From assembly GCA_900548125.1 (NCBI GenBank), contig URJN01000136.1, positions 1 to 6,084 of the forward strand: 6,084 bases of DNA, in the 5' to 3' direction. Made by a program: the position numbers and the translations under genes. Each line of letters starts with the position of its first letter. Position 1 is the first letter of the stretch. The stretch is from an uncultured Eubacteriales bacterium. Its GTDB lineage: Bacteria > Bacillota > Clostridia > Christensenellales > Aristaeellaceae. Below, one piece after another: positions 1 through 6,084 of this stretch. The notes beneath the pieces are model-generated. The model searched no databases. It saw nothing but the letters and a program-made list of their open reading frames with translations, and was not told where the DNA came from.

Positions 1-65
1 ATAATAAGAAATGCGAAAGCCAGTTTGACGAAGGGAGCGCGCTCTGGGCGCGTATCGGTAAGAAT

Positions 66-656
66 ATGTTTACTCCCAATGAATATGGGCTTTTTTCGAT
101 GCCTACGCTTGAAACGAAAAGGCTCATCCTTCGCCGGATCGCCATGCGCGACGCGAAGGATGTTTTTGCGTACAGCCGCGACGAGGAGGTCGCCCGCCAC
201 GTGCTTTGGTCGGCGCAAAAGGATCTGAGCGAAGCCAAGGATTACTGCAAATACATGATGCGCCGCTATCGGGCAGATGAACCCAGCAGCTGGGGGATTA
301 TCGACAAGCAGACGGATCGTCTGGTCGGAACCATCGGCTATATGGATTACAGCGAGGACAACGCCAGCGTGGAGCTGGGCTATTCGCTGGCGCACTGGCT
401 CTGGAACGGCGGATACATGACCGAGGCCCTTTCCCGCGTCGTTGACTACACGTTTGATGCGATGGATATCAACCGCATTGAGGCTCAGCATGAGCTGGAT
501 AATCCGGCGTCCGGTCGGGTGATGGAGAAATGCGGCATGCGCAAAGAGGGTGTGCTGCGCCAGAGGCTGTACAACAAGGGGAAATTCGTCGATGTGGCAC
601 TGTATGCGATTCTGCGCGGCGACCCCAGACCGAAAACACAAGGAGGACAACCATGA
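66..656 (+). CDS. GNAT-family N-acetyltransferase, RimJ/RimL-like
   Basis: Probable cytoplasmic acetyl-CoA-dependent N-acetyltransferase; the substrate (protein N-terminus, amino acid, small amine or antibiotic) cannot be read from sequence. Counting from the ATG at 66 (196 aa), the N-terminus has the family-typical LETKRLILRR (residues 15-24). The acetyl-CoA-binding region runs from VELGYSLAHWLW to GGYMTEAL (about 102-122). The C-terminal motif block is NRIEAQ (136-141), N146, S149 and EKCGM (154-158), followed by EG and the final strand. Length fits the family (about 170-195 aa). The start is uncertain: neither ATG 66 nor ATG 99 (which would give 185 aa beginning MPTLETKRL) has a convincing ribosome binding site, and the frame has no stop back to the window edge, so a start further upstream is possible. 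The stop overlaps the next gene's ATG by four bases. The family call is firm; the substrate and start are not. Confidence 0.9.
   Translation: MFTPNEYGLFSMPTLETKRLILRRIAMRDAKDVFAYSRDEEVARHVLWSAQKDLSEAKDYCKYMMRRYRADEPSSWGIIDKQTDRLVGTIGYMDYSEDNASVELGYSLAHWLWNGGYMTEALSRVVDYTFDAMDINRIEAQHELDNPASGRVMEKCGMRKEGVLRQRLYNKGKFVDVALYAILRGDPRPKTQGGQP
640..646 (+). promoter_or_regulatory. Ribosome binding site of the HAD phosphatase gene
   Basis: AAGGAGG lies six bases before the ATG at 653. It fixes the start there, although the same frame is open further upstream to an ATG at 530. The upstream part overlaps the GNAT gene, has no homology-like features and would push the catalytic DMDGT motif away from the N-terminus, where this family keeps it. 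The site sits inside the last GNAT codons, which suggests translational coupling. Confidence 0.85.
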
Positions 657-1468
657 TTAAGCTCATCGCCTGCGATATGGACGGAACGCTGCTGGACAGC
701 CAAAAGCGGCTGCCTGCGGATTTTCCGCAGGTTATGACCGCGCTGAAAGAGAGAGGCGTCTGCTTCGCTGTGGCAAGCGGCAGACAATACGCGGCACTTC
801 GTCGGGATTTTGAAGCCTATCTTGAGGATATGATGTTTATCTGCGAAAACGGCGCGCTGGTCATGCAGAGGGACGAGCGGCTACTGATTGACCCCGTCGA
901 TCCGCGCGAGCTTTATAGAATCGTGACGGCGGCGAAGGATTTGCGGGGCGTCTATCCCGTCGTCTGCCGCGCGGAGATGGCACTGATTGAAAAGACGGCT
1001 TCTCCGGAATTCGTTCGAAACACCTGCATGTATTACCCCAGCGTTCAGGTCGTGGACGATTTGACAGAATACTGCAATTTGGGAGATGTATGCAAGGTGG
1101 CGTTCTACGATGAATACGATGCGCAGACGCATGAGCTTCCGGAGCTGCAAAGCAAGCTCGAACCGGAGCTTTCCATCATCCTTTCCGGCGAACACTGGGT
1201 GGATGTGATGAAGCATGGCGTCACCAAGGGCGGCGCAATGCGCGGCGTTCAGAAAAAGCTGGGCATCACGCCGGAGGAGTGCATGGCGTTTGGCGACTAT
1301 CTGAATGACTGCGAGCTGCTGCAATCGGTCGGTGAAAGCTATGCGATGGAGAACGCCCATCCCCGACTCAAGGAGATGGCGCGTCATATCGCGCCGAGCA
1401 ACGACGAGGACGGCGTGATGCGGGTTATCCGTCGGGAATTTGGGCTGACGGAGGGCGGCACGCAATGA
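653..1468 (+). CDS. Cof-type HAD-IIB family hydrolase (phosphatase)
   Basis: Cytoplasmic Mg2+-dependent phosphatase of the haloacid dehalogenase superfamily, Cof/YidA type; known members dephosphorylate sugar phosphates, FMN, pyridoxal phosphate or similar small molecules. The 271-aa length is typical. All four HAD motifs are intact. Motif I is DMDGTLLDS at residues 8-16, with nucleophile D8 and acid/base D10. Motif II is ASGR with S42. Motif III is K192 in HGVTKGGAM. Motif IV is GDYLND at 214-219, with D215 and D219. The stretch between S42 and K192 is the C2 cap domain expected of IIB enzymes. The start at 653 is set by a strong AAGGAGG; the gene overlaps both neighbours by four bases. Placement before three membrane glycosyltransferase-like genes allows a role in sugar-phosphate turnover, but family members are also common housekeeping genes, so this is only a guess. 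The specific substrate is unknown. Confidence 0.94.
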   Translation: MIKLIACDMDGTLLDSQKRLPADFPQVMTALKERGVCFAVASGRQYAALRRDFEAYLEDMMFICENGALVMQRDERLLIDPVDPRELYRIVTAAKDLRGVYPVVCRAEMALIEKTASPEFVRNTCMYYPSVQVVDDLTEYCNLGDVCKVAFYDEYDAQTHELPELQSKLEPELSIILSGEHWVDVMKHGVTKGGAMRGVQKKLGITPEECMAFGDYLNDCELLQSVGESYAMENAHPRLKEMARHIAPSNDEDGVMRVIRREFGLTEGGTQ

Positions 1469-2928
1469 CCAACAGAAAATCGTGGGTGAGGGATGCGCTG
1501 ATTTCGCTGCTGCTGGCAGCGGGGTATATGCTGATTTTTGCCTACAACAATACGCCGCTTGGCGCGGCAATCGGCAGCGATAACGCCATGTACCTGACGA
1601 TGGGCACGGCACTGGCAAAGGGATATGCACCGTATACCGAGATATTCGACCACAAGGGTCCGCTGCTGTTCCTCTTGCAGCTGCTCCCGCAGGCGGTTTC
1701 CGGCGGATACAGTCTGACGGCGGTATTCATTCAGGAAACGCTGGTGTTGTTTGCGTGCCTGATGATGATGCGGGCGATTGCAAAGGAGCTGGACGTCTGC
1801 CCGTGGGCGGCGCAGCTTGTCTATATGGCGATGACCTGCGCATTTATGGACGGCGGAAACCTGACGGAAGAGTATGCCAACCTGCCGGCAATCTGCGCAA
1901 TCTATCTGTCCATCCGCTGTTTCGGCAGGGAAGAACCGGAGAACAAGCTCTTCCTTCCGGCGATAGGCATGGGCGTCTGCGCGATGGCGGCGTTTATGCT
2001 GCGCGCGAACAACGCGCTTCCCATTGCGGCGTTGGTGCTGGTGCTTGCCGTCGGGCTGCTGACCGCGCGGCGGTATGTTCAGATCGGTCAGTGCGCGGGC
2101 GGGTTTGTGACGGGTATGCTGGCGGTCATGATTCCGATTGTGCTGTGGCTGGCGGAAAAGGGTGCGCTTCATGAAGCGTGGTACGGCGCGATTATTCACA
2201 ACATGATGTATGCGGAAAGCGGAACGGGCGACCGATTTGCGTCGCTCTTTACGACGAATTACGGACACATGGCGATTGCGCTGTCGGCGTTCTCCTGCAT
2301 CGGCGCAGGGGTGATTTACAGGAAAAAGCATCGGGCGACGCTGGCGGCGGCGATGCTGGCGGCAGCCGCAGCCGGAGGACTGGCGGCGTTCCTTTCCAGA
2401 AAATTCTACATCCACTATCTGATGCTGGGCGCACCGCTGGCGGCGGTGGGCGCGGTGAGCCTGATGACAGCCTTCCGAGAGAAGCGGCGCGTTGTAGCGG
2501 GCATTCTGGCGGCTTTCAGCTGCATCTGGCTGGGCATGCAGGGCGTGAAAACCAACGACCTGCGTTTATCCGAACGGCAGGGATTAGACCAGTTTACGCA
2601 GGATGCGCAGACGCTGATGGCGGAGGTTCCGCAGGAAGAACGGGAGCATTTCATGGCGTACCGCGTCGAGCCGAAGTGGTATGTGGCGGCGAAGGCTCTG
2701 CCGTGCATGCGGTTCTATTTCCTTCAGGAGATTCTGGCGCAGGCGGATCCGGCAGTGATGGAGGAGATTGTGGCGGCGTTTGAAATCGACCCGCCGCATT
2801 GGTTGGTGCTGTATTACAATCGGGCGTTTTATCCGCCATATGACACGCGCATGGCGGAAATCTTTGAAACGAAGTATGAATTTGTGGATGCCGCGGGGCA
2901 ATATCAGCTCCTGCGGCTGAGGGAGTGA
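1465..2928 (+). CDS. Multi-pass membrane glycosyltransferase, GT-C/PMT (ArnT/RgtA-D-like) family
   Basis: A 487-aa protein with roughly 11-12 hydrophobic segments between residues 11 and 360 and a soluble C-terminal part (about 362-487). After the first segment comes the classical GT-C outer loop: D39 (SDNAMY), G53, PY at 56-57, then D62, K64 and P66 (FDHKGPLLF). In PMT/ArnT-type enzymes the Asp here is catalytic, and the D-x-K-x-P stretch leads into the next helix. Other family-like marks are GGNLTEEYANLP (130-141) and KFYIHYLML (313-321), like the HY-containing segment of bacterial PMT_2 proteins. Such enzymes transfer a sugar from a polyprenyl-phosphate donor on the outer membrane face to lipid, glycan or protein acceptors. 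GGAGGG at 1450-1455, nine bases before the ATG, supports this start, and the ATG overlaps the HAD stop by four bases. Donor and acceptor are unknown. The fold is likely; activity is inferred. Confidence 0.85.
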   Translation: MTNRKSWVRDALISLLLAAGYMLIFAYNNTPLGAAIGSDNAMYLTMGTALAKGYAPYTEIFDHKGPLLFLLQLLPQAVSGGYSLTAVFIQETLVLFACLMMMRAIAKELDVCPWAAQLVYMAMTCAFMDGGNLTEEYANLPAICAIYLSIRCFGREEPENKLFLPAIGMGVCAMAAFMLRANNALPIAALVLVLAVGLLTARRYVQIGQCAGGFVTGMLAVMIPIVLWLAEKGALHEAWYGAIIHNMMYAESGTGDRFASLFTTNYGHMAIALSAFSCIGAGVIYRKKHRATLAAAMLAAAAAGGLAAFLSRKFYIHYLMLGAPLAAVGAVSLMTAFREKRRVVAGILAAFSCIWLGMQGVKTNDLRLSERQGLDQFTQDAQTLMAEVPQEEREHFMAYRVEPKWYVAAKALPCMRFYFLQEILAQADPAVMEEIVAAFEIDPPHWLVLYYNRAFYPPYDTRMAEIFETKYEFVDAAGQYQLLRLRE

Positions 2929-2932
2929 AGGC

Positions 2933-4441
2933 ATGAAGGATATCCGTCCTGCGCTGCTGAGAACAGGCATGGGCTGCTTTGCGTTTACGGCGGGAATCAG
3001 CCTGTTTAACGTTCTGTTTCTGCCCTATGCCAGGGCAAATTACGGCTATTCGGCGGCGGTCACGCTGGGCGTCTATGCCGCTGCGCTGTGTGCGTTAAGG
3101 GGTGCGGGGCGAAGCATCGGGCGCATGGAGAAGGACGGGGCGGAAAAAACCGCAAGAGTGCTTGCGCCGGTTTTTCTGGCAGTGTTGTTTGTCGTTCATA
3201 TCGTCATGGGATATTGGATGGAGTACACGCCCAGCGGCGATAATTTTATGCTCTACAACGGCTCGCAGATGCTTGCCCGAGATGGAAATTTTAACGCCTA
3301 TCCGGATTTCGGACTGTATTTGAGCCGGTTCTCCAATCAATGGGGATTTCTGCTGATGCTGACGGCGTTATTCCGGCTGCTCGGCGCACTGGGCGTGACG
3401 CACTTTTTCTTTCCGCTGGTGGTTTTGCAGGCTGCATTGTATGCGCTGGGCATGCGTTCGGCATTGAGAATCGCCCGAAAGCTGGAGGGCGCGCGCGGAG
3501 AAATCATGGCGATGCTCCTGATGGCGGTCTGCCTGCCGCTGGTTCTGGCGGCGAGCGTGCTGTACACGGATACATTCTCCCTGCCGTTTATCCTGATGGC
3601 TCTTGAACTTGCGCTGTGCGCGCGGGATGCGGAATCGGCAAAGGGGCAAATCGGCTATGCCTGTCTCTGCGGCGTGATAACGCTTTTGGGATGTCAAATC
3701 AAGATGACGGTGCTAATCGCGCTGATAGCGGCGGCCGGGGTTTGGCTGATGACGATAAAGCCCGTTCGGGCGGTGATTTCCGCTGTGCTGTGCGGCGTTA
3801 TGATGCTCGCGGGAATGTCGGCGGTCAAGAGCTGTATGCTGAACAATGTGCTTGACCCGACGGTTTACGCACAGCAGCATACGCCGATCATCCACTGGGT
3901 GATGATGTCCATTCCGACGGGCGACAATCCCTATGGCGGCGCGACGGGCGATTACGGCATCACGTGGGGAATGATGGACGAGGGCGCGACGCATGAGGAA
4001 GTGATGGAATCCATCTACACCCGCATGAAGGACCGCATTTATACGCTCCGCTACCCCAATCGGCTGGCGGCTGCCGCTCTGCGCAAGAATTCCGCGTACA
4101 TGGGCGACGGTACATTCGGCATGACGGAAATGCTCGACGACGGACCGGTGAGGGAGAATGTCATCTCTGCGTTCGTGCTGGAGGGCAGACCGTTTTACAA
4201 GGTTTACAGCGCGGTATGTACAGGAATCTGGATGGCACAGTGGACGTTGGCATGGATGGCGTGCATACGGGATATCCGAAAGAGGAAAACGGACGCTGCA
4301 CTGCTGTATATCGCACTGTTTGGCGTGATACTGTTCCTGATGCTCTGGGAAGCACGCGGGCGTTATATCTTCGGCTTTGTGCCTGCGGCACTGCTGCTTG
4401 CCGCACGCGGTGCGCTGATGCGGAGGGGAGAGGAACGATGA
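2933..4441 (+). CDS. Multi-pass membrane protein, probable GT-C glycosyltransferase (paralogue A)
   Basis: A 502-aa integral membrane protein with about 13 hydrophobic segments: three before residue 96, seven between about 138 and 298, and three between about 425 and 492. A long hydrophilic loop (300-424) separates the last two blocks. The likely active-site loop holds D103 (SGDNFMLYNG) and, 29 residues on, R132 in SRFSNQWG, which resembles the Asp-to-R/K-P-x-x-G layout of GT-C enzymes. YTDTFSLPF (211-219) follows, then DRIYTLRYPNRL (367-378), RKN (384-386), GDGTF (391-395) and WEARGRY (472-478) near the C-terminus. All these blocks recur nearly collinearly in the next gene. Likely role: sugar transfer on the outer face of the membrane, with unknown donor and acceptor; a transporter or polymerase is a less likely alternative. 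GAGGGAG at 2919-2925 lies seven bases before the ATG. The gap to the previous stop is four bases. Confidence 0.8.
   Translation: MKDIRPALLRTGMGCFAFTAGISLFNVLFLPYARANYGYSAAVTLGVYAAALCALRGAGRSIGRMEKDGAEKTARVLAPVFLAVLFVVHIVMGYWMEYTPSGDNFMLYNGSQMLARDGNFNAYPDFGLYLSRFSNQWGFLLMLTALFRLLGALGVTHFFFPLVVLQAALYALGMRSALRIARKLEGARGEIMAMLLMAVCLPLVLAASVLYTDTFSLPFILMALELALCARDAESAKGQIGYACLCGVITLLGCQIKMTVLIALIAAAGVWLMTIKPVRAVISAVLCGVMMLAGMSAVKSCMLNNVLDPTVYAQQHTPIIHWVMMSIPTGDNPYGGATGDYGITWGMMDEGATHEEVMESIYTRMKDRIYTLRYPNRLAAAALRKNSAYMGDGTFGMTEMLDDGPVRENVISAFVLEGRPFYKVYSAVCTGIWMAQWTLAWMACIRDIRKRKTDAALLYIALFGVILFLMLWEARGRYIFGFVPAALLLAARGALMRRGEER
4422..4433 (+). promoter_or_regulatory. Ribosome binding site deciding the start at 4438
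   Basis: A purine-rich run GGAGGGGAGAGG ends four bases before the ATG at 4438. The frame stays open upstream to 4216, but that part overlaps the end of the preceding gene and lacks membrane character. The two paralogues also align from this ATG: both begin with a short charged tail followed by a hydrophobic segment. The site lies within the last codons of the upstream gene. Confidence 0.8.
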
Positions 4442-5952
4442 ACGGTCAGAAAAAGAGCCTCATGCGGACGCTGCTGCTGATCGGCATGGGGCTGATGATA
4501 CCCTGCTATTTGTTTACGGTCGGCAATACGGCGTTTTCTCCGTGGGAACTGTATGACCGGAATCGGCTTGCGCTGGTCATTCTGACGCCGCTGTGTCTGG
4601 GTCTGCTGCTCCTGCTGGGACGCGCGGCGCGGGCGGGCGTCTTTGAAAAGCATGAGCGGGCGGTGCTTGTCGGGTTTGCGCTGTTTTATCTGGTCTGTCA
4701 GCTGGTTATGAGCCGGCTCCTGCGGTTTACGCCGATCACCGATTTGGAGCAGTGCTATACGGCGGCGCAGCTGCTGGTCGATCAGGGCGGATTCAGAAAT
4801 CTGGAGCGTCCGTTTGTCTATTTCACGCGATACCCGCACAACCTCGGATTGGTCGATCTGCTGGCGGGCATATTCTGGTTCTTTGGGCTGTTCGGCTGGG
4901 CGGATAGATTCGCTCAGGCTGCGCTGGTTTGCAGCCTGCTGTTTACGGTCGGTCTGCTGGCTTCGGCGCGGCTGTGCAGGCGTTTAGGCGGCGTACAGGC
5001 GCAGGCACGCATGCTGATGATGTTTGCGGTCTGTCTGCCGTTTCTGTATTGCACGACAGAGCTGTATACCGATGCGTTTTCGCTTTCGTTTTCGTCCGTC
5101 ATCCTATGGAGCGGTCTGAAGGCGAAGGATGCGCAGAGCGGGAAGATGCGGGCTGGCTATGCGCTGGTATTTGGGCTTGCCGCATTTGTCGGCGCGCAGA
5201 TTCGGTTTACGACTATCATTGCGGCGATTGCCTGCCTGATTGCGATGTTTTTTGAAAAGCGGTTCAAGCTGACGGCGTGGCTTGCGGCGTTTCTTGCGCT
5301 GTTCTTCTGTGTCGGCGGGGCGGCAGTCACCTGCGCAAACAACGCCCAGCTTGGCGAAGAAAACATCCGGAAGTATACGCTGCCCAAGCTGCATTACATC
5401 GCGATGGGTCTGCCGGTGCAGAGCGACGAGGGATACGGGCAATACGGATATGGCGGATGGCTAGTGTTCTCCACGTCCTTTGATGATCCGCAGGAACGGG
5501 ATGCGGCATTGCTTCAGGAAGTCATCGACCGAGTATACTATCTGCGCTATCCAAACAGGCTGCTGAACATGATGAGCCGCAAGAATCTTTCAACGTTCGG
5601 AAACGGCACGTTCAAACTGAACGAAATCTTTGAGGCAGACGAGCATGAGCCGGACAATGCGGTTAAGCAGGTGATTTTTGAGACGGGAAAGGGATATAGA
5701 GCCTATTACCATATCTGCACGGCGATGTTCATGGCGCAGATGCTGTTGGCGTGCATGGCATGTGCGCAGGCAATCAAAGAAAGAAACACATCTGCGTCGG
5801 CACTCTTCCTGACGCTGCTGGGCGCGTTTCTGTTCCTGTGTATTTGGGAAACGCGGGCGCGGTATTTCTTCCAGTTTGAGATGATTCTAATCTGCGCTGC
5901 AGCGATGTATAGAGGAAAGACGATCGGGGCTTCTTCCGGAAAACGCGTATAA
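4438..5952 (+). CDS. Multi-pass membrane protein, probable GT-C glycosyltransferase (paralogue B)
   Basis: A 504-aa protein, paralogous to its upstream neighbour along the whole length, with the same hydrophobic pattern of about 13 segments and the same long hydrophilic loop (about 300-424). Shared blocks: D102 (ITDLEQCYTAA), R131 in TRYPHNLG (again 29 residues after the Asp), CLPFLY then LYTDAFSLSF (209-218), DRVYYLRYPNRL (364-375), RKN (381-383), GNGTF (388-392) and WETRARYFF (470-478). This copy has the more canonical R-Y-P-x-N-x-G loop motif, where the neighbour has R-F-S-N-Q-x-G. Expected role is polyprenyl-phosphate-dependent sugar transfer at the outer face of the cytoplasmic membrane; substrate unknown. 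The start at 4438 overlaps the upstream stop by four bases and has a strong ribosome binding site. It is the last plus-strand gene here; its TAA runs directly into an A-rich tract and hairpin. Confidence 0.8.
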   Translation: MNGQKKSLMRTLLLIGMGLMIPCYLFTVGNTAFSPWELYDRNRLALVILTPLCLGLLLLLGRAARAGVFEKHERAVLVGFALFYLVCQLVMSRLLRFTPITDLEQCYTAAQLLVDQGGFRNLERPFVYFTRYPHNLGLVDLLAGIFWFFGLFGWADRFAQAALVCSLLFTVGLLASARLCRRLGGVQAQARMLMMFAVCLPFLYCTTELYTDAFSLSFSSVILWSGLKAKDAQSGKMRAGYALVFGLAAFVGAQIRFTTIIAAIACLIAMFFEKRFKLTAWLAAFLALFFCVGGAAVTCANNAQLGEENIRKYTLPKLHYIAMGLPVQSDEGYGQYGYGGWLVFSTSFDDPQERDAALLQEVIDRVYYLRYPNRLLNMMSRKNLSTFGNGTFKLNEIFEADEHEPDNAVKQVIFETGKGYRAYYHICTAMFMAQMLLACMACAQAIKERNTSASALFLTLLGAFLFLCIWETRARYFFQFEMILICAAAMYRGKTIGASSGKRV

Positions 5953-5982
5953 AAAACGCTTTGCGACAGCCCGTTGCAACGC
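5951..5982 (-). terminator. Imperfect hairpin with T tract, possible minus-strand terminator
   Basis: TTGCGAC (5961-5967) and GTTGCAA (5973-5979) can pair around the loop AGCCC, with one G-U pair when read on the plus strand. GC at 5958-5959 can pair with GC at 5981-5982 beyond one mismatch. On the plus strand no T tract follows. On the minus strand the hairpin is followed by GTTTTTT (5957-5951), as in an intrinsic terminator, but the G-U pair then becomes an A-C mismatch, which weakens the stem. It would suit a convergent gene ending at 5982. It may be partly bidirectional, or no terminator at all. Confidence 0.35.
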
Positions 5983-6084
5983 TATAAAAAAGCGGGTTGA
6001 GTTCGCCTCAGCTTGTTGACATAAGCAAACTTGGCTTGAATAGCAAAATCAAGAAATTCAGCTATTCTTTCATTTGCGGAAAGG
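5982..6084 (-). CDS. Possible C-terminal fragment of a convergent gene, unidentified
   Basis: On the minus strand one frame is open from the right edge for 33 complete codons and ends at TAG (5984-5982). The peptide starts LSANERIAEFLDFAIQ and ends LRRTQPAFL; it looks like an amphipathic helix with a short tail, and I recognise no family. The other two minus frames and all three plus frames contain stops here. In favour: the stop falls right at a hairpin followed by six Ts on this strand. Against: 33 open codons can arise by chance, and most third positions are A or T, unlike the G/C-rich third positions of the five plus-strand genes. If real, it is a partial gene continuing beyond 6084 and may have a different origin from the operon. 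Confidence 0.3.
   Translation of the reverse strand, partial: LSANERIAEFLDFAIQAKFAYVNKLRRTQPAFL

Noticed and set aside
38..52. CGCGC/GCGCG hairpin before the GNAT ATG as a terminator or riboswitch
   Set aside because: The stem is only five base pairs and has no T tract, and the stretch may itself be coding. It is too small to support a regulatory call.
530..652. N-terminal extension of the HAD phosphatase to the ATG at 530
   Set aside because: It overlaps the GNAT gene, lacks a ribosome binding site and displaces motif I from the N-terminus. AAGGAGG directly before 653 gives the family-typical start.
881..1630. Minus-strand open frame of 249 codons opposite the HAD gene
   Set aside because: The plus strand carries all four intact HAD motifs, and the antisense product shows no recognisable domain.
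1384..2415. Long minus-strand open frame of 343 codons opposite the first membrane gene
   Set aside because: It is rich in Arg, His and Gln without hydrophobic cores or motifs, the usual look of the antisense of a G+C-rich membrane gene. The plus-strand protein here is clearly a real GT-C-like enzyme.
2178..2783. Plus-strand open frame of 201 codons in another frame of the first membrane gene
   Set aside because: Its Gly/Arg/Asp-rich composition comes from reading G+C-rich codons out of frame; it has no motif and lies wholly inside a well-supported gene.
4216..4437. N-terminal extension of the last membrane protein to 4216
   Set aside because: It overlaps the end of the upstream gene in another frame, is not hydrophobic, and the paralogue alignment begins at the ATG at 4438.
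6016..6044. TTGACA at 6016-6021 as a forward promoter -35 box
   Set aside because: No acceptable TATAAT-like box lies 16-18 bases downstream (AATAGC at 17), and no plus-strand start codon with a ribosome binding site follows before the edge.

Overview
The window (about 57% G+C by eye) reads as one tightly packed plus-strand gene string, typical of a Gram-positive anaerobe of the Clostridia. I base that on strong AGGAGG-type ribosome binding sites, ATGA stop/start overlaps and the style of the GNAT and Cof-type HAD proteins. The assignment is an inference and does not reach family or genus.

Layout: (1) a RimJ/RimL-like GNAT acetyltransferase at about 66-656, whose reading frame is open back to the left edge; (2) a Cof-type (HAD-IIB) phosphatase at 653-1468; (3) a multi-pass GT-C/PMT-like membrane glycosyltransferase at 1465-2928; (4) and (5) two related multi-pass membrane proteins at 2933-4441 and 4438-5952. 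Proteins 4 and 5 are clearly paralogous and are probably divergent GT-C glycosyltransferases. Three of the four junctions are 4-base ATGA overlaps and the other is a 4-base gap, so the five genes look like one translationally coupled operon.

The last 130 bases (5953-6084) are different: much more A+T rich, with no plus-strand coding. They hold an imperfect hairpin beside an A/T tract and a short minus-strand frame open to the right edge, possibly the C-terminus of a convergent gene. No RNA gene, CRISPR array, insertion sequence or promoter could be supported.

Functionally, the three membrane proteins probably act on the outer face of the cytoplasmic membrane, moving sugars from polyprenyl-phosphate donors onto a surface glycan, lipid or protein. 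No donor synthase, flippase or polymer gene is visible, so the product is unknown. The GNAT and HAD genes may be housekeeping passengers, or may modify or dephosphorylate a precursor. The least ordinary content is the tandem paralogue pair, which shares a strongly conserved outer-loop motif block and appears to carry two extra N-terminal membrane helices relative to the classical GT-C plan.
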